From Takakia lepidozioides (Eukaryota; Streptophyta; Takakiopsida; Takakiales; Takakiaceae), in the NCBI GenBank assembly GCA_030704615.1, contig CM060734.1, positions 40,688,042 to 40,752,041 on the forward strand: a DNA stretch of 64,000 bases. Direction: 5' to 3'. Shown piece by piece: positions 34,128 to 43,329 of this stretch (position 1 is the stretch's first letter; each line of letters starts with the position of its first letter). The notes under the pieces were generated by a model, which was not told the DNA's origin, did not search any database, and saw only the letters and a program-made list of their open reading frames with translations. A program made the translations under genes and the position numbers.

Positions 34128-35720
34128 CAAGATCTTTGGGAGGCTGGTTTGGTGGAGCTATCTGGGGGAGAGTATGCTTCAGCTACAGTGATGCCAGCCA
34201 AGAAGGATGTCTTTGGCAATTGGACGGAGAGACGTATGTGCGGTGATTACCGGCCTGTAAATCGTCAGACCAAGTCCGATAGGTATGCCATGCCAACACC
34301 AGAGGAGATCTTTGATGCCATTGGGCATGCCAAGGTCTTTAGTACGTTGGATTTACGATCTGGATATCACCAGTTGCCGATCAAGGAGGCGGATAAGCAA
34401 AAGACAACATTCTGGGGGATCAATGAGCACGGGAAGGATTGCCTATACCAGTGGCGGTTCTTACCATTTGGGCTTAAGAACGCTCCGGCAGAGTTTCAGA
34501 GAGTCATGGACAGGATCCTAGCAGGGGTGGAGTTTGCTCGGTGCTACATAGATGACATCATCATCTTTAGTGCTACGGTGGAAGAGCATGAGAGACACCT
34601 TCAGGGGGTATTTGAGCGCTTGAGGGCGCACGGATTGAAGTTACATCCGGGAAAGTGCAAGTTTTTCCACAACCAGATTGAGTATCTGGGTCACATGATA
34701 TATTCTGGAGGATTGGGGGTACAGCAGACTAAGGTAGAGTCCATTGCACAGGTTCCACGTCCCACGGATGTGAGCCGAGTTCGAGCTTTCATGGGGTTGG
34801 CAAACTATTATAGACGGTTTGTCAAAGGATTTAGTGCCATTGCAAAGGCTTTAATCAAACTAACCAAGATGGACCAGGAGTGGCAGTGGGAAGATGAGCA
34901 AGAACAAGCTTTTCAAGAGCTCAAGGCGAGGTTGACCTCGGCGCCCATCTTGAGACGACCTATCAGGGGGCGTCCTTTTCAGCTGCATACAGATTGGAGC
35001 ATGTTGGGGCTTGGAGCGGTGCTCACACAAGTGGATGATGAGGGAAGAGAGTTCGTAGTGGCTTATGCTAGCCGCTCGAACAATGTTGCAGAGTCTAAGT
35101 ATAGCTCATATGAGGGAGAATGCTTAGCTGCAGTGTGGGCCGTGGCACACTTCAGGTGCTATCTATACGGCAATCTCTTCACCCTTGTCATGGATCACCA
35201 ACCACTCAAGTGGTTGATGGAGTTAGACAAGCTTACGGGGAAGCTTGCACGGTGAGCACTCATCCTTCAAGAGTATGACTTTCAGGTTGTGCATCGACCG
35301 GGTTTGGTCAATGGGGATGCAGATGGGTTGAGTCGCAATCCATGCACGAGCCAGCAGGATGACACTGGAGCTCGGTGGCATGGTGAGATGGACGAGGAGA
35401 TGGTGCCCGGATGGCATGCATCTGCATTTCTGTGTATCTTGGCAGCGGAAGGCCAGGTTGGACCTGCAACAGGGATGACTGTAGATCAAGTGTCTGAGGA
35501 CCCTGAGGCCAGCAATGAGCAAGGTGACGCCAAACATATACATGAGGATTCAGTTGTGTTGGACTACCTCCGCACTGGAGACACTGCAGCCACTGTGACT
35601 GCCAAGGAGAGGGATCGGATCCTACAACGAGCCAAGAGGTTCAAGTGGGAGGGGACACACCTGCTCCGAGTGTGGGAGGATGGTCGAGATGATTGTGCCT
35701 CACCCAACATAGCGGGCACG
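34128..35720 (+). pseudogene. pol: G3 reverse transcriptase (5' truncated) and RNase H
   Basis: Family similarity starts abruptly at TQDLWEAGLVEL, so about 45 N-terminal residues are replaced by foreign sequence. The RT otherwise looks whole: [38 protein letters not shown] (YIDD near 34545) and FMGLANYYRRFVKGFS. RNase H has FQLHTDWS and SYEGECLAAVWAV. One TGG-to-TGA stop lies at 35253-35255, after which the same frame continues to about 35690, where a frameshift breaks it. Confidence 0.88.
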
Positions 35721-35724
35721 GTTA

Positions 35725-36666
35725 GTGCGGCATGCCCATGAGGAGTTGGGGCATTTTGGGGTGCCACGTACTCATAGTCTACTGCAGGGGCAGTATTGGT
35801 GGCGTGGTATGCACACAGAGGTGCAACAATTTGTGGCTAGGTGCATGGTGTGTGATAGGGTTCGTGCTTCATTCAACGCCCCTACTCCACAATTGCACCC
35901 TCTTCCGATCATGGGATTGGGCTACAAGTGGAGTCTTGACTTCGCAGGGCCGTTGCCACTGACCATGCGCCACAACAAGTACGTGTTGGTGATGGTGGAG
36001 CACTTCTCCAAGTGGATTGAATTGGTTCCATTGCCTGATAAGGCTAGTGAGGGAGCTGCGTATGCATTCTTGGATTGTGTGCTTAGCCGATTCGGTGCTC
36101 CAGCTAAGGTACTCACGGACCAAGGGAGAGAGTTCTTGGGGGAGTTTCAGGCTTTGAGTGACAAGGCCTTGATAGACCACCGCACCACTTCTCGGGATCA
36201 TCCTGAGGCCAATGGCTTGGCAGAGAGAGTTGTTCAGACAGTAAAGAGGGGTTTGCGCAAGTATGGCTTGCAGAAGGGACACCTAGGAGATTGGGACCTT
36301 CAGTTACCTTGGTTAGCCATGGGCTACAGGTTCAGCAAGCAAGCATCACTTGCCTCCTTCTCACCATACTTTCTTCTCTTTGGCCGCGAGCCGGATTTGC
36401 CTACATCCATTCGCAGAGAAGCTGCTACAGTTCTTAACCTTGACGATCCGGATGTGTGGGCACGTGCATGTGAGCAGCGTGCAGAGTTGTTCAAGAAAGT
36501 CATGCCCATGGCTTTCGAGAACCTTGCCATTGCACAACATCGTGATACGTTGAGGTATGCTACCATACGTGGTGGGGGCTATCGTCTTGGGGTTCGGAGA
36601 TTCAACCCTGGTGACTATGTCTATCTGCAGCAGACTGCTCCTACGACATTGTATATGACTGCATGA
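35725..36666 (+). CDS. G3 DDE integrase, open reading frame intact
   Basis: 313 residues. The HHCC zinc finger is complete: RHAHEELGHFG (two His) and CMVCDRV (two Cys). The core has WSLDFAGPLP, VLTDQGREFLGEF and DHPEANGLAERV, giving the D-D-E triad. The C-terminal part has FNPGDYVYLQQTAP. It is the best-preserved integrase in the window. The stop TGA at 36664-36666 replaces a GGG codon of sister copies, and the frame then continues straight into the PHD finger, so originally integrase and PHD were one polypeptide. Confidence 0.88.
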   Translation: MRHAHEELGHFGVPRTHSLLQGQYWWRGMHTEVQQFVARCMVCDRVRASFNAPTPQLHPLPIMGLGYKWSLDFAGPLPLTMRHNKYVLVMVEHFSKWIELVPLPDKASEGAAYAFLDCVLSRFGAPAKVLTDQGREFLGEFQALSDKALIDHRTTSRDHPEANGLAERVVQTVKRGLRKYGLQKGHLGDWDLQLPWLAMGYRFSKQASLASFSPYFLLFGREPDLPTSIRREAATVLNLDDPDVWARACEQRAELFKKVMPMAFENLAIAQHRDTLRYATIRGGGYRLGVRRFNPGDYVYLQQTAPTTLYMTA

Positions 36667-36675
36667 CGTGTTATT

Positions 36676-36978
36676 TTGAGGGTTCGAGAGGTTTTGCCCT
36701 CAGGCGTCTTGGTCTTGGAGGGTCGGGATGGCATAACTTGGAAGGACCATGTGCGTAATTATACGCCATGTCACCTTCCGAATGTCGATGGCAGGATTGA
36801 CCCAAACCTGGCAGTGGTATCTGCAAGTTTGAAATGCATGTTGTGTGGGTCTACTAGAGGAGTAGCCACCATGCTGGTGTGTGAACGATGCTCTAGAGGT
36901 TGGCATATGGGATGCTTGACTCCACCTCTTGAGATGGTTCCTGCTGGGGATTGGTTATGTCCGCATTGCATTGGATAG
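36676..36978 (+). pseudogene. G3 integrase tail with PHD finger
   Basis: In the same frame as the upstream integrase, separated by a single TGA. It contains VLPSGVLVLEGRDG and then the C4HC3 finger: CMLCGSTRG, LVCERCSRGWHMGC, GDWLCPHC. All eight zinc ligands are present. The stop at 36976-36978 is at the same place as in G1, so the PHD finger is the true C-terminus of the polyprotein. Confidence 0.85.
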
Positions 36979-37224
36979 TGGGAGTGGATACAACCATGGA
37001 AGGCTAACAAGAAACGCAAGGCCCAGCTACTCGGAGACCTTGAACACACGAGGTCCTGGCTCAAGTTCACAGATTGCAAGACGACGACTAACGATGGGGC
37101 TACTCTTGTACCCGGCCTCTTGGTCGATAGAGTTTGAGTACAATAGGGACAGTAATAGAGGACTTAATATGGCTGTGGCTATTACATCTTGTAGCTATCT
37201 GAAGTTAGAGGGACCTATCCACCA

Positions 37225-37238
37225 ACTAGGGGGGCGAT
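37225..37238 (+). promoter_or_regulatory. Polypurine tract of G3
   Basis: ACTAGGGGGGCGAT immediately before S1, as in the other copies. Confidence 0.75.
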
Positions 37239-37323
37239 TGTGACAGACTACTTTATTGTGCATATATGTGTGGTGTGGTTTGGACAGCGATGTAGTTGTG
37301 TAGCGATATGTATGCGCACGACA
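37239..37323 (+). repeat. G3 S1 repeat
   Basis: 85 bp, TGTGACAGACTA to GCACGACA. Repeated as S2 at 37679-37763. Followed by GC and then L2. Confidence 0.92.
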
Positions 37324-37325
37324 GC

Positions 37326-37677
37326 TGTCAAGTTAAATAAACACAGTGTGAAACTAACTAGAATAAAGCTAGTTATTTGTATTTAACACTTGGATTTAGT
37401 TCAAGTGTTAAGTCAGGTGTCAAGTTTAGTTTGACACCTGAACCGTCTTATCTTCATGCGAGCGTCAGTCGTGCGGCTCATCTCTCTCGAGTTGAGCCTG
37501 CGCGACCGAGCTCCTTCATGCTTTAGAATCTGAGTGTGCTTATGTAGGGGTATAGGTTGTTGTGGGGTGGAGTCCCCATAGCTTGGGGTGCCCCTGGCTC
37601 GACTATTATCTTAAAGAGTGATGTTGAGGGATTTCATGTTTCTTGTGTGAACAGTGTGTCCTTTAGCTTTCTTGTCA
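37326..37677 (+). repeat. G3 L2 repeat
   Basis: 352 bp, nearly identical to L1 at 31036-31388. Lies between S1 and S2. Confidence 0.92.
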
Positions 37678-37678
37678 T

Positions 37679-37763
37679 TGTGGCATACTACTTTATTGTG
37701 CATATATGTGTGGTGTGGTTTGGACAGCGATGTAGTTGTGTAGCGATATGTATGCGCACGACA
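37679..37763 (+). repeat. G3 S2 repeat, right terminus
   Basis: 85 bp copy of S1. The CAGT target duplication and G2 sequence follow at once. Confidence 0.92.
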
Positions 37764-39552
37764 CAGTCACTGAGGACAATTGGGAACCAGATGTTGGACC
37801 TACAGTCACCGGAGGAGAGAGACGGAGGATCCATCGATTTCTAAGGGCTTATAGAAATTGCTTTGCCTTCGGTTTGAAGGATTTGGGGAGTTTGAAGGGT
37901 CAGGAGATTCGTATTGATTTGGCAAGTGACACGCCAATCTTTCGAAGGCCCTACTGGTATAGTGACATGGAGAGGTCATTGATCCAGTCACGGACTATGG
38001 AGTTGTTCGAAGCTGGATTGGTGGAGTTGTCAGGCGGGGAGTATGCCTCGGCAACGGTGATGCCAGCTAAGAAGGATATCTATGGCAATTGGACAGAAAG
38101 AAGGATGTGTGGGGACTATCGTCCTGTGAACCGTCAGACTAAGTCCGATAGATATGTCATGCCAACTCCAGATGAGATCTTTGATGCCATTGGGCATGCA
38201 AAGGTGTTTAGCACATTGAACTTGCGATCCGGTTACCACCAGTTGCCAATCAAAGAGGCTGACAAACAAAAGACGACATTCTGGGGGATTGACCAACATG
38301 GGAAGGATTGTTTGTACCAATGGCGGTTCTTACCGTTTGGGTTGAAGAATGCTCCTGCAGAGTTTCAGAGGGTCATGGATAGGATTCTCGCGGGGCTAGA
38401 CTTCGCCCGGTGCTACATTGATGACATCATCGTCTTTAGTGCTACGGTTGAGGAGCATGAGAGACACATTCAGGTGGTGTTTGAGCGCTTGAGAGCGCAC
38501 GGGTTGAAATTGCACCCCGGAAAGTGCAAGTTCTTCCACAATTAGATTGAGTATCTGGGCCACATGATATACCCTGGAGGATTGGGTGTTCAATAGACAA
38601 AGGTGGAGGCCATTGCATGCATTCCACCCCCATGTGAGCAGAGTTTGTGCTTTCATGGGATTGGCAAACTACTATCGACGGTTTGTCAAGGGATTTAGCA
38701 ACATTGCAAAGGCTCTTACCAAGTTGACCAAGGTGGGTCAGGAGTGGCAGTGGGAGGAGGAGCAGGAGGAAGCCTTTGAGGAACTCAAGGCTCGATTGAC
38801 TTCTGCGCCTATTTTGAGGCGGCATATTCGGGGGCGGCCTTTCCAGCTACATACGGATTGGAGTATGCTGGGGATTGGAGCAGTGCTCACACAGGTGGAT
38901 GATGAGGGAAGAGAGTTTGTAGTGGCATATGCTAGCCGCTCGAATAATGATGCCGAGGCAAAGTATAGTTCCTATGAAGGGGAGTGTCTAGCTGCAGTAT
39001 GGGCAGTGGCACATTTCAGATGCTACCTCTATGGCAATCTCTTCACCCTTGTCACGGATCACCAACCATTGAAGTGGTTGATGGAGTCAGACAAGCTTAC
39101 AAGGAAGCTTACACGGTGGGCACTTATGCTTCAAGAGTATGACTTCCAGGTGGTGCATCGAGCCGGTATTGTCAATCGGGATGCAGATGGATTGAGTCGT
39201 AATCCATGCACGAGCGAGCATGATGATACTGGAGCTCGGTGGCATGGTGTGACGGATGAGAAGATGGTGCCAGGATGGCATGCATCGGCATTTTGGTGCA
39301 TTCTAGCAATGGGAGCTCAAGCTGGTTCATCTCATGCGATTGGTCATGTAGATAGCGTGCATGACGATCCAGAGACTAGTGAGGAGTTTGGTGGTGCTCA
39401 GGATGTACATGAAGATGCAGCAGTGTTGGTCTACCTTTGTACTGGAGAGACAACAGCCAGTGTGACTGCTAAGGAGAGAGATCGGATCCTACAACGAGCC
39501 AAGAGGTTCAAGTGGGAGGGGACTCACCTACTCCGGGTATGGGAGGATGGGT
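37764..39552 (+). pseudogene. pol: G2 reverse transcriptase and RNase H (right of G3)
   Basis: Continues the G2 polyprotein after the insertion. The RT has FRRPYWYSDMERSL, CGDYRPVNRQTKSD, FSTLNLRSGYHQLPI and the catalytic YIDD near 38414. Stops at about 38541 and 38596 (both TAG where sisters have CAG) and a deletion near 38630 break it. From 38586 a second frame carries FMGLANYYRRFVKGFS and the RNase H with FQLHTDWS and NRDADGLSR. It ends at TGA 39552-39554. Confidence 0.88.
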
Positions 39553-39554
39553 GA

Positions 39555-40852
39555 GTGAGGATTGTGCCTCATCCAACACAACGAGCACGATTGATATGCC
39601 ATGCCCATGAGGAGTTGGGACATTTTGGGGTGCGGCGCACTCATAGTTTGCTGCAAAGGCAGTATTGGTGGCGGGGCATGCACACGGATGTGCAACAGTT
39701 AGTGGCAAGGTGCATGGTGTGTGATAGAGTGCGGGCTTCTTTCAACGCCCCTACTCCACAATTGCATCCTTTACCCATTATGGGTTTGGGCTATCGTTGG
39801 AGTCTTGACTTTGCAGGCCCATTGTCATTGACGATTCGTCATAACAAGTATGAGTTGGTGATGGTGGAACACTTCTCCAAATGGATTGAACTGGTGGCAT
39901 TGCCTGACAAGGCAAGTGAGGGGGCTGCATATGCATTCTTAGATCGAGCGCTTAGCCATTTTGGTGCTCCAGCCGAGGTACTCACGGACTAGGGGAGAGA
40001 GTTCTTGGGGGAGTTTCAGGCTTTGTGTGAGCAAGCCTTGATAGATCACCGCACTACTTCTCGGGATCATCCCGAGGCTGATGGCTTGGTGGAGAGAGTT
40101 GTTCAGACAGTCAAGAGAGGTTTGCGCAAGTACGGTTTGCAGAAGGGACACCTAGGAGATTAGGACCTTCAGCTGCCTTGGCTAGCTATGGGCTATAGGT
40201 TCAGCAAACAAGCTTCACTTGCCTCCTTCTCACCTTACTTTCTTCTCTTTGGCTGAGAGCTGGATTTGCCTGCATCTATTCGCAGGGAGGCTGCAGTAGT
40301 TCTCAACCTTGATGATCCAGATGTGTGGACACAAGCATGTGCCCAGCGGGCAGAGTTGTTCAAGAGAGTCATGCCTATGGCTTTTGGGAACCTTGCTATT
40401 GCCCAACACCAAGACACATTGAGGTACGCCACTATACGTGGAGGGGGATATCGGCCAAGTGTTCGGCGTTTCCACCCTGGGACTATGTGTATTTGCAGCA
40501 GACAGCACCTACGACCTTAGATGTTACAACTGGACGTGTGATTCTAAGGGTCAGGGAGGTGTTGCCTTCAGGAGTGTTGATTCTGGAGGGTCGAGATGGC
40601 ATGGTATGGAAGGACCATGTGCGCAATTGTGCGCCATGTCACCTTCCACATGTGGATGGGAGGATAGATCCCAACCTTGCAGTGGTACCTGCAGGGTTGC
40701 GTTGCATGCTATGTGGGCATGCTGGTGGCGCCGCAACCATGTTGGTGTGTGACAAATGCTCAAGGGGGTGACACATGGGATGCTTGACACCGCCACTTGA
40801 GGAGGTTCCTATCGGAGAATGGTTGTGTCCACGATGTCTTGGACAGAGGTAG
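39555..40852 (+). pseudogene. G2 integrase and PHD finger
   Basis: HHCC finger CHAHEELGHFG and CMVCDRV; core with SLDFAGPL, VLTD and DHPEADGLVERV. Nonsense codons lie near 39990 (TAG), 40162 (TGG to TAG) and 40255. A frameshift near 40480 separates the C-terminal part. The PHD finger has CMLCGHAGG, LVCDKCSRG, then TGG-to-TGA at about 40769, then HMGC and WLCPRC. The stop TAG is at 40850-40852. Inactive. Confidence 0.86.
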
Positions 40853-41095
40853 TGGGCATGACAATGCTGAAGCGGACAAGTGATCCAAGGTCTAGCTAGT
40901 GGGGCTTCAATGTCATGGATACTCAACTGAAGATCATGGATTGCATGAAGGCGACTAACGATGGGGCTACGTTTGCACCCGGCCTCTTGATCTATCGACT
41001 TCAGGTGTTGGGACTTGTGCGATTGAAGACCAAGCGATGATCTTATTGGGATGGATACTTGCAAGCTATCCGGTGTTAGAGGGACCTAATCACCA

Positions 41096-41109
41096 GCTAG
41101 AGGGGCGAT
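41096..41109 (+). promoter_or_regulatory. Polypurine tract of G2
   Basis: GCTAGAGGGGCGAT directly before S1, less pure than in G1 and G3. Confidence 0.7.
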
Positions 41110-41194
41110 TGTGGCGTGGCTTTCTAGGACTATATGCTAGGAAGTGTGGTTGGACAGCGATGTATGTTGTGGCATGATCCTTAGGTGCACGACA
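41110..41194 (+). repeat. G2 S1 repeat
   Basis: 85 bp, TGTGGCGTGGCT to GCACGACA. Repeated at 41546-41630 with a few substitutions. Its first half differs from the S of G3 and G4, while the last ~40 bp are shared in outline. Confidence 0.92.
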
Positions 41195-41196
41195 GC

Positions 41197-41544
41197 TGTC
41201 ATGGTTTTGTTTGTGATTAGTTAGAAATAGTTATTTCTAGCTAATTATGACATTATACATTTATATTTGTATTTTGTTGGCATTGGGACTTCATTTGGTT
41301 CCATGTGCCAAGTGAGGTGACGAACCTCACTTGGGACGTGGGGAGGTTATCTCCACGTGAGACGTAGGCAAGCTCGTCTTCTTCTAGTCGAGCCTCCCGA
41401 GGCCTCTCTCGCCGCCATAGCTCTAGTACTTGAGATGGAGAGTGGGTGAGGTCTGTATGGTGGAGTCCTTTAGCAAAGGTGCCATTGGCTTGACTTATAT
41501 AATGTGATAGAGTGGTTTCTCCTCTTTTCACCATTTCCGTATCA
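41197..41544 (+). repeat. G2 L2 repeat
   Basis: 348 bp, same length as L1 at 23919-24266 and differing at only a few sites. Confidence 0.93.
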
Positions 41545-41545
41545 T

Positions 41546-41630
41546 TGTGGCGTGGCTTTCTAGGACTATATGCTAGGAAGTGTGGTTGGATAGCGATGTA
41601 TGATGTGGCACGATGCTTAGGTGCACGACA
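41546..41630 (+). repeat. G2 S2 repeat, right terminus
   Basis: 85 bp. Its end abuts AAGA (41631-41634), the copy of the left target duplication, and then host sequence that also occurs at 46620-46725. Confidence 0.92.
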
Positions 41631-41634
41631 AAGA

Positions 41635-41725
41635 AAAAGATGGTCAACTGTAGAAAGTTGCCGGGGCTACCAGATCCACTACGTAGAGATGAAGAAAAGA
41701 ATGTAAGTTTATCTGGTTTTTTATT
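41635..41725. repeat. Dispersed repeat, copy 1
   Basis: AAAGATGGTCAACTGTAGAAAG and the following ~80 bp, through GTTTATCTGGTTTTTTATTTCC, recur nearly unchanged at 46622-46718. Both copies are preceded by an A-rich tract. It could be the 3' part of a short interspersed element or of an older repeat into which G2 inserted. Confidence 0.7.
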
Positions 41726-42114
41726 TCCAGAAAAAAATGCATCTGGATGTTGCCCTTGTTGTCGCTGACCCAAGGGTGCTATGGTGGTATTGTAATTAAC
41801 CTTAATATGTAAAAGGCAGGTTTCATGGGTTTTTCTAGACCCTTCAGTGTGAAGGGTGGCCCAACGCATTTAGGCGCATTTTGTAGGGCACTTTTGACAA
41901 TTGCCCATATTTGAAGGGCACCAAAACTCACGACGGATGCAAACTACACTTGAACCACGTCTACGACTGTGAAAAAGTGTACTACCTGATGCATGATCAT
42001 GAGAGGGGAGGCTTGGGACTCTCTTCCGCTTCCAACAAGCAAGCATAGGATGCCAACAATTGCAACCACAGCTGCAACAACAGCCGCAACAACACCCATA
42101 TCTTCGCAAGGGAA

Positions 42115-43320
42115 CTATGATGATGGGAATCTTTCCTTCTTGCCTCTCCACGATTCTCCTACAATGTCAAATGCCGGTAATTCTGATTTATGGTCTACAA
42201 AGACTACGTACAGATCACCGCACCATCTTGCAAGCCACTGGCAATATTTGCCCTGGCTGGAATAAATTGCAAAGAAGTAGCGCAATAGTTTATCAGGAAC
42301 TTCCGGCAACCTCTTCCATTCTCGAGTGGAGACATTCAATTCCCATAAACATGGAGAGCTCCATCCAACAGCACCCGAAGCAGTCCCAGCTACCACCTTG
42401 CGGCCCTGCCTTACAAAGAACATAACTTCTTGCTGGAAATGATCGGGCATATGTGTCCTAATCTCCATCCAAACTCCGGTGCCAATGTCGTAAGCAAACA
42501 GCTGGTGGAAGGCAATGTACCATGGGATGGAACGGCTATCCAAACAATAGATCATGACATACATGACGTTGCCAAATTTTGTAGTGCCTGCTGTCATATA
42601 ATGTCGCCCAGGACATTGCTTATCTAGCTCCATGTTTCCCATCTCATTCCACGAGTTGGAGATGGATTCGTAGACCAAAGTTCTATGCATTTCAAACAGT
42701 GCATTGAACCAAAGTCCTTCAAGAGACTCTACTACAACCCTAATAAACTTGTATCCTCCGGTACTGCTATCCATCACCAATTCATTAAGAAAACAACGCG
42801 ATGTTCTGGCACTTTAGATAACCGTGGCGGCAAGCGTCTGCCACACTTTGCGATTGGATTGAACACGATGATGTACGAACCCCCAGGTATTGATTTCACT
42901 TCGATGGAAAACAACCCTCCATCTGTCGATACGTTGTAACCGCAACCTGATGTCGGCATATCTTTTGTGCAAAGGTCTAAGGAATGTGAGGTCTATCTGG
43001 TGCCCATTGCACATGCCACTTGCAGATGGATACAGAAACTCCATACGTCCTATGTTCATATAAAAGATGAAGGATGGCTCTATATGATCGAGACCGACTT
43101 GGTTGCGGAGATGAAGAAAACCCGGAGTTGCTGGCAGGGATCGCCATCGCTTGCACACCATCAGTAAGCGGCAAAGATTTCTGCAAGATATGCATGCCAA
43201 CACTCTATCTAGTAAGTCGCACGGTAGCCTACTCCACACCTCACTGTCCATAAGCGTTGGTGGATTGTGATGAGAGAGAGCGGCCAAGTAGCCACAATCC
43301 TCGGGTAGAGGCATCCTCAT
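42115..43320 (-). pseudogene. F-box protein gene with kelch-like C-terminus, two frameshifts
   Basis: On the minus strand it starts MRMPLPEDCGYLAALSHH at 43320. An F-box lies at residues ~28-70 (VWSRLPCDLLDRVLACI, LLMVCKRWRSLP). Downstream homologous sequence moves to a second frame at about 42959-42780 (IPGGSYIIVFNPIAKCGRRL) and back to the first at 42780-42115 (LEGLWFNALFEMHRTLVYES, CLWELNVSTREWKRLPEVP). F-box proteins link substrates to SCF ubiquitin ligases; the C-terminal kelch-like half would bind the substrate. The two compensating frame changes suggest a recent pseudogene, or two sequence errors in an otherwise ~400-residue single-exon gene. Confidence 0.72.
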
Positions 43321-43329
43321 AGCCTTCCT

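Larger units (their letters stand above)
31036..37763 (+). mobile_element. G3: deleted family member carrying host gene fragments, nested in G2
   Basis: The left end is TGTTCAGT at 31036 and the right end GCACGACA at 37763. The flanking CAGT at 31032-31035 and 37764-37767 is a 4 bp target duplication. Joining the flanks restores the sequence seen in G5 around 62330 (GGTTGCAGTCA...GAGGACAA). G3 keeps L1, RT (lacking its first ~45 residues), RNase H, integrase, PHD, polypurine tract, S1, L2 and S2. Gag, protease and methyltransferase are replaced by about 2.7 kb of unrelated sequence (31389-34127) with MDAR and RPP1 fragments. It would need proteins supplied in trans. Confidence 0.88.
23919..41630 (+). 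mobile_element. G2: methyltransferase-gypsy element with both ends, interrupted by G3
   Basis: The left terminus is TGTCATGG at 23919 and the right terminus GCACGACA at 41630. A 4 bp target duplication AAGA lies at 23915-23918 and 41631-41634. With G3 (31036-37763) removed, the element is about 11 kb: L1, leader, gag, linker, protease, methyltransferase, RT, RNase H, integrase, PHD, polypurine tract, S1, L2, S2. The two L copies are both 348 bp and nearly identical, so the insertion is fairly recent. The coding region nevertheless has about ten nonsense codons and several frameshifts. Confidence 0.9.

Noticed and set aside
23919-41630. Classification as a DIRS/PAT element
   Set aside because: The repeat layout fits, but the coding region has an HHCC/DDE integrase and 4 bp target duplications and no tyrosine recombinase; RT and RNase H order is Ty3/gypsy.
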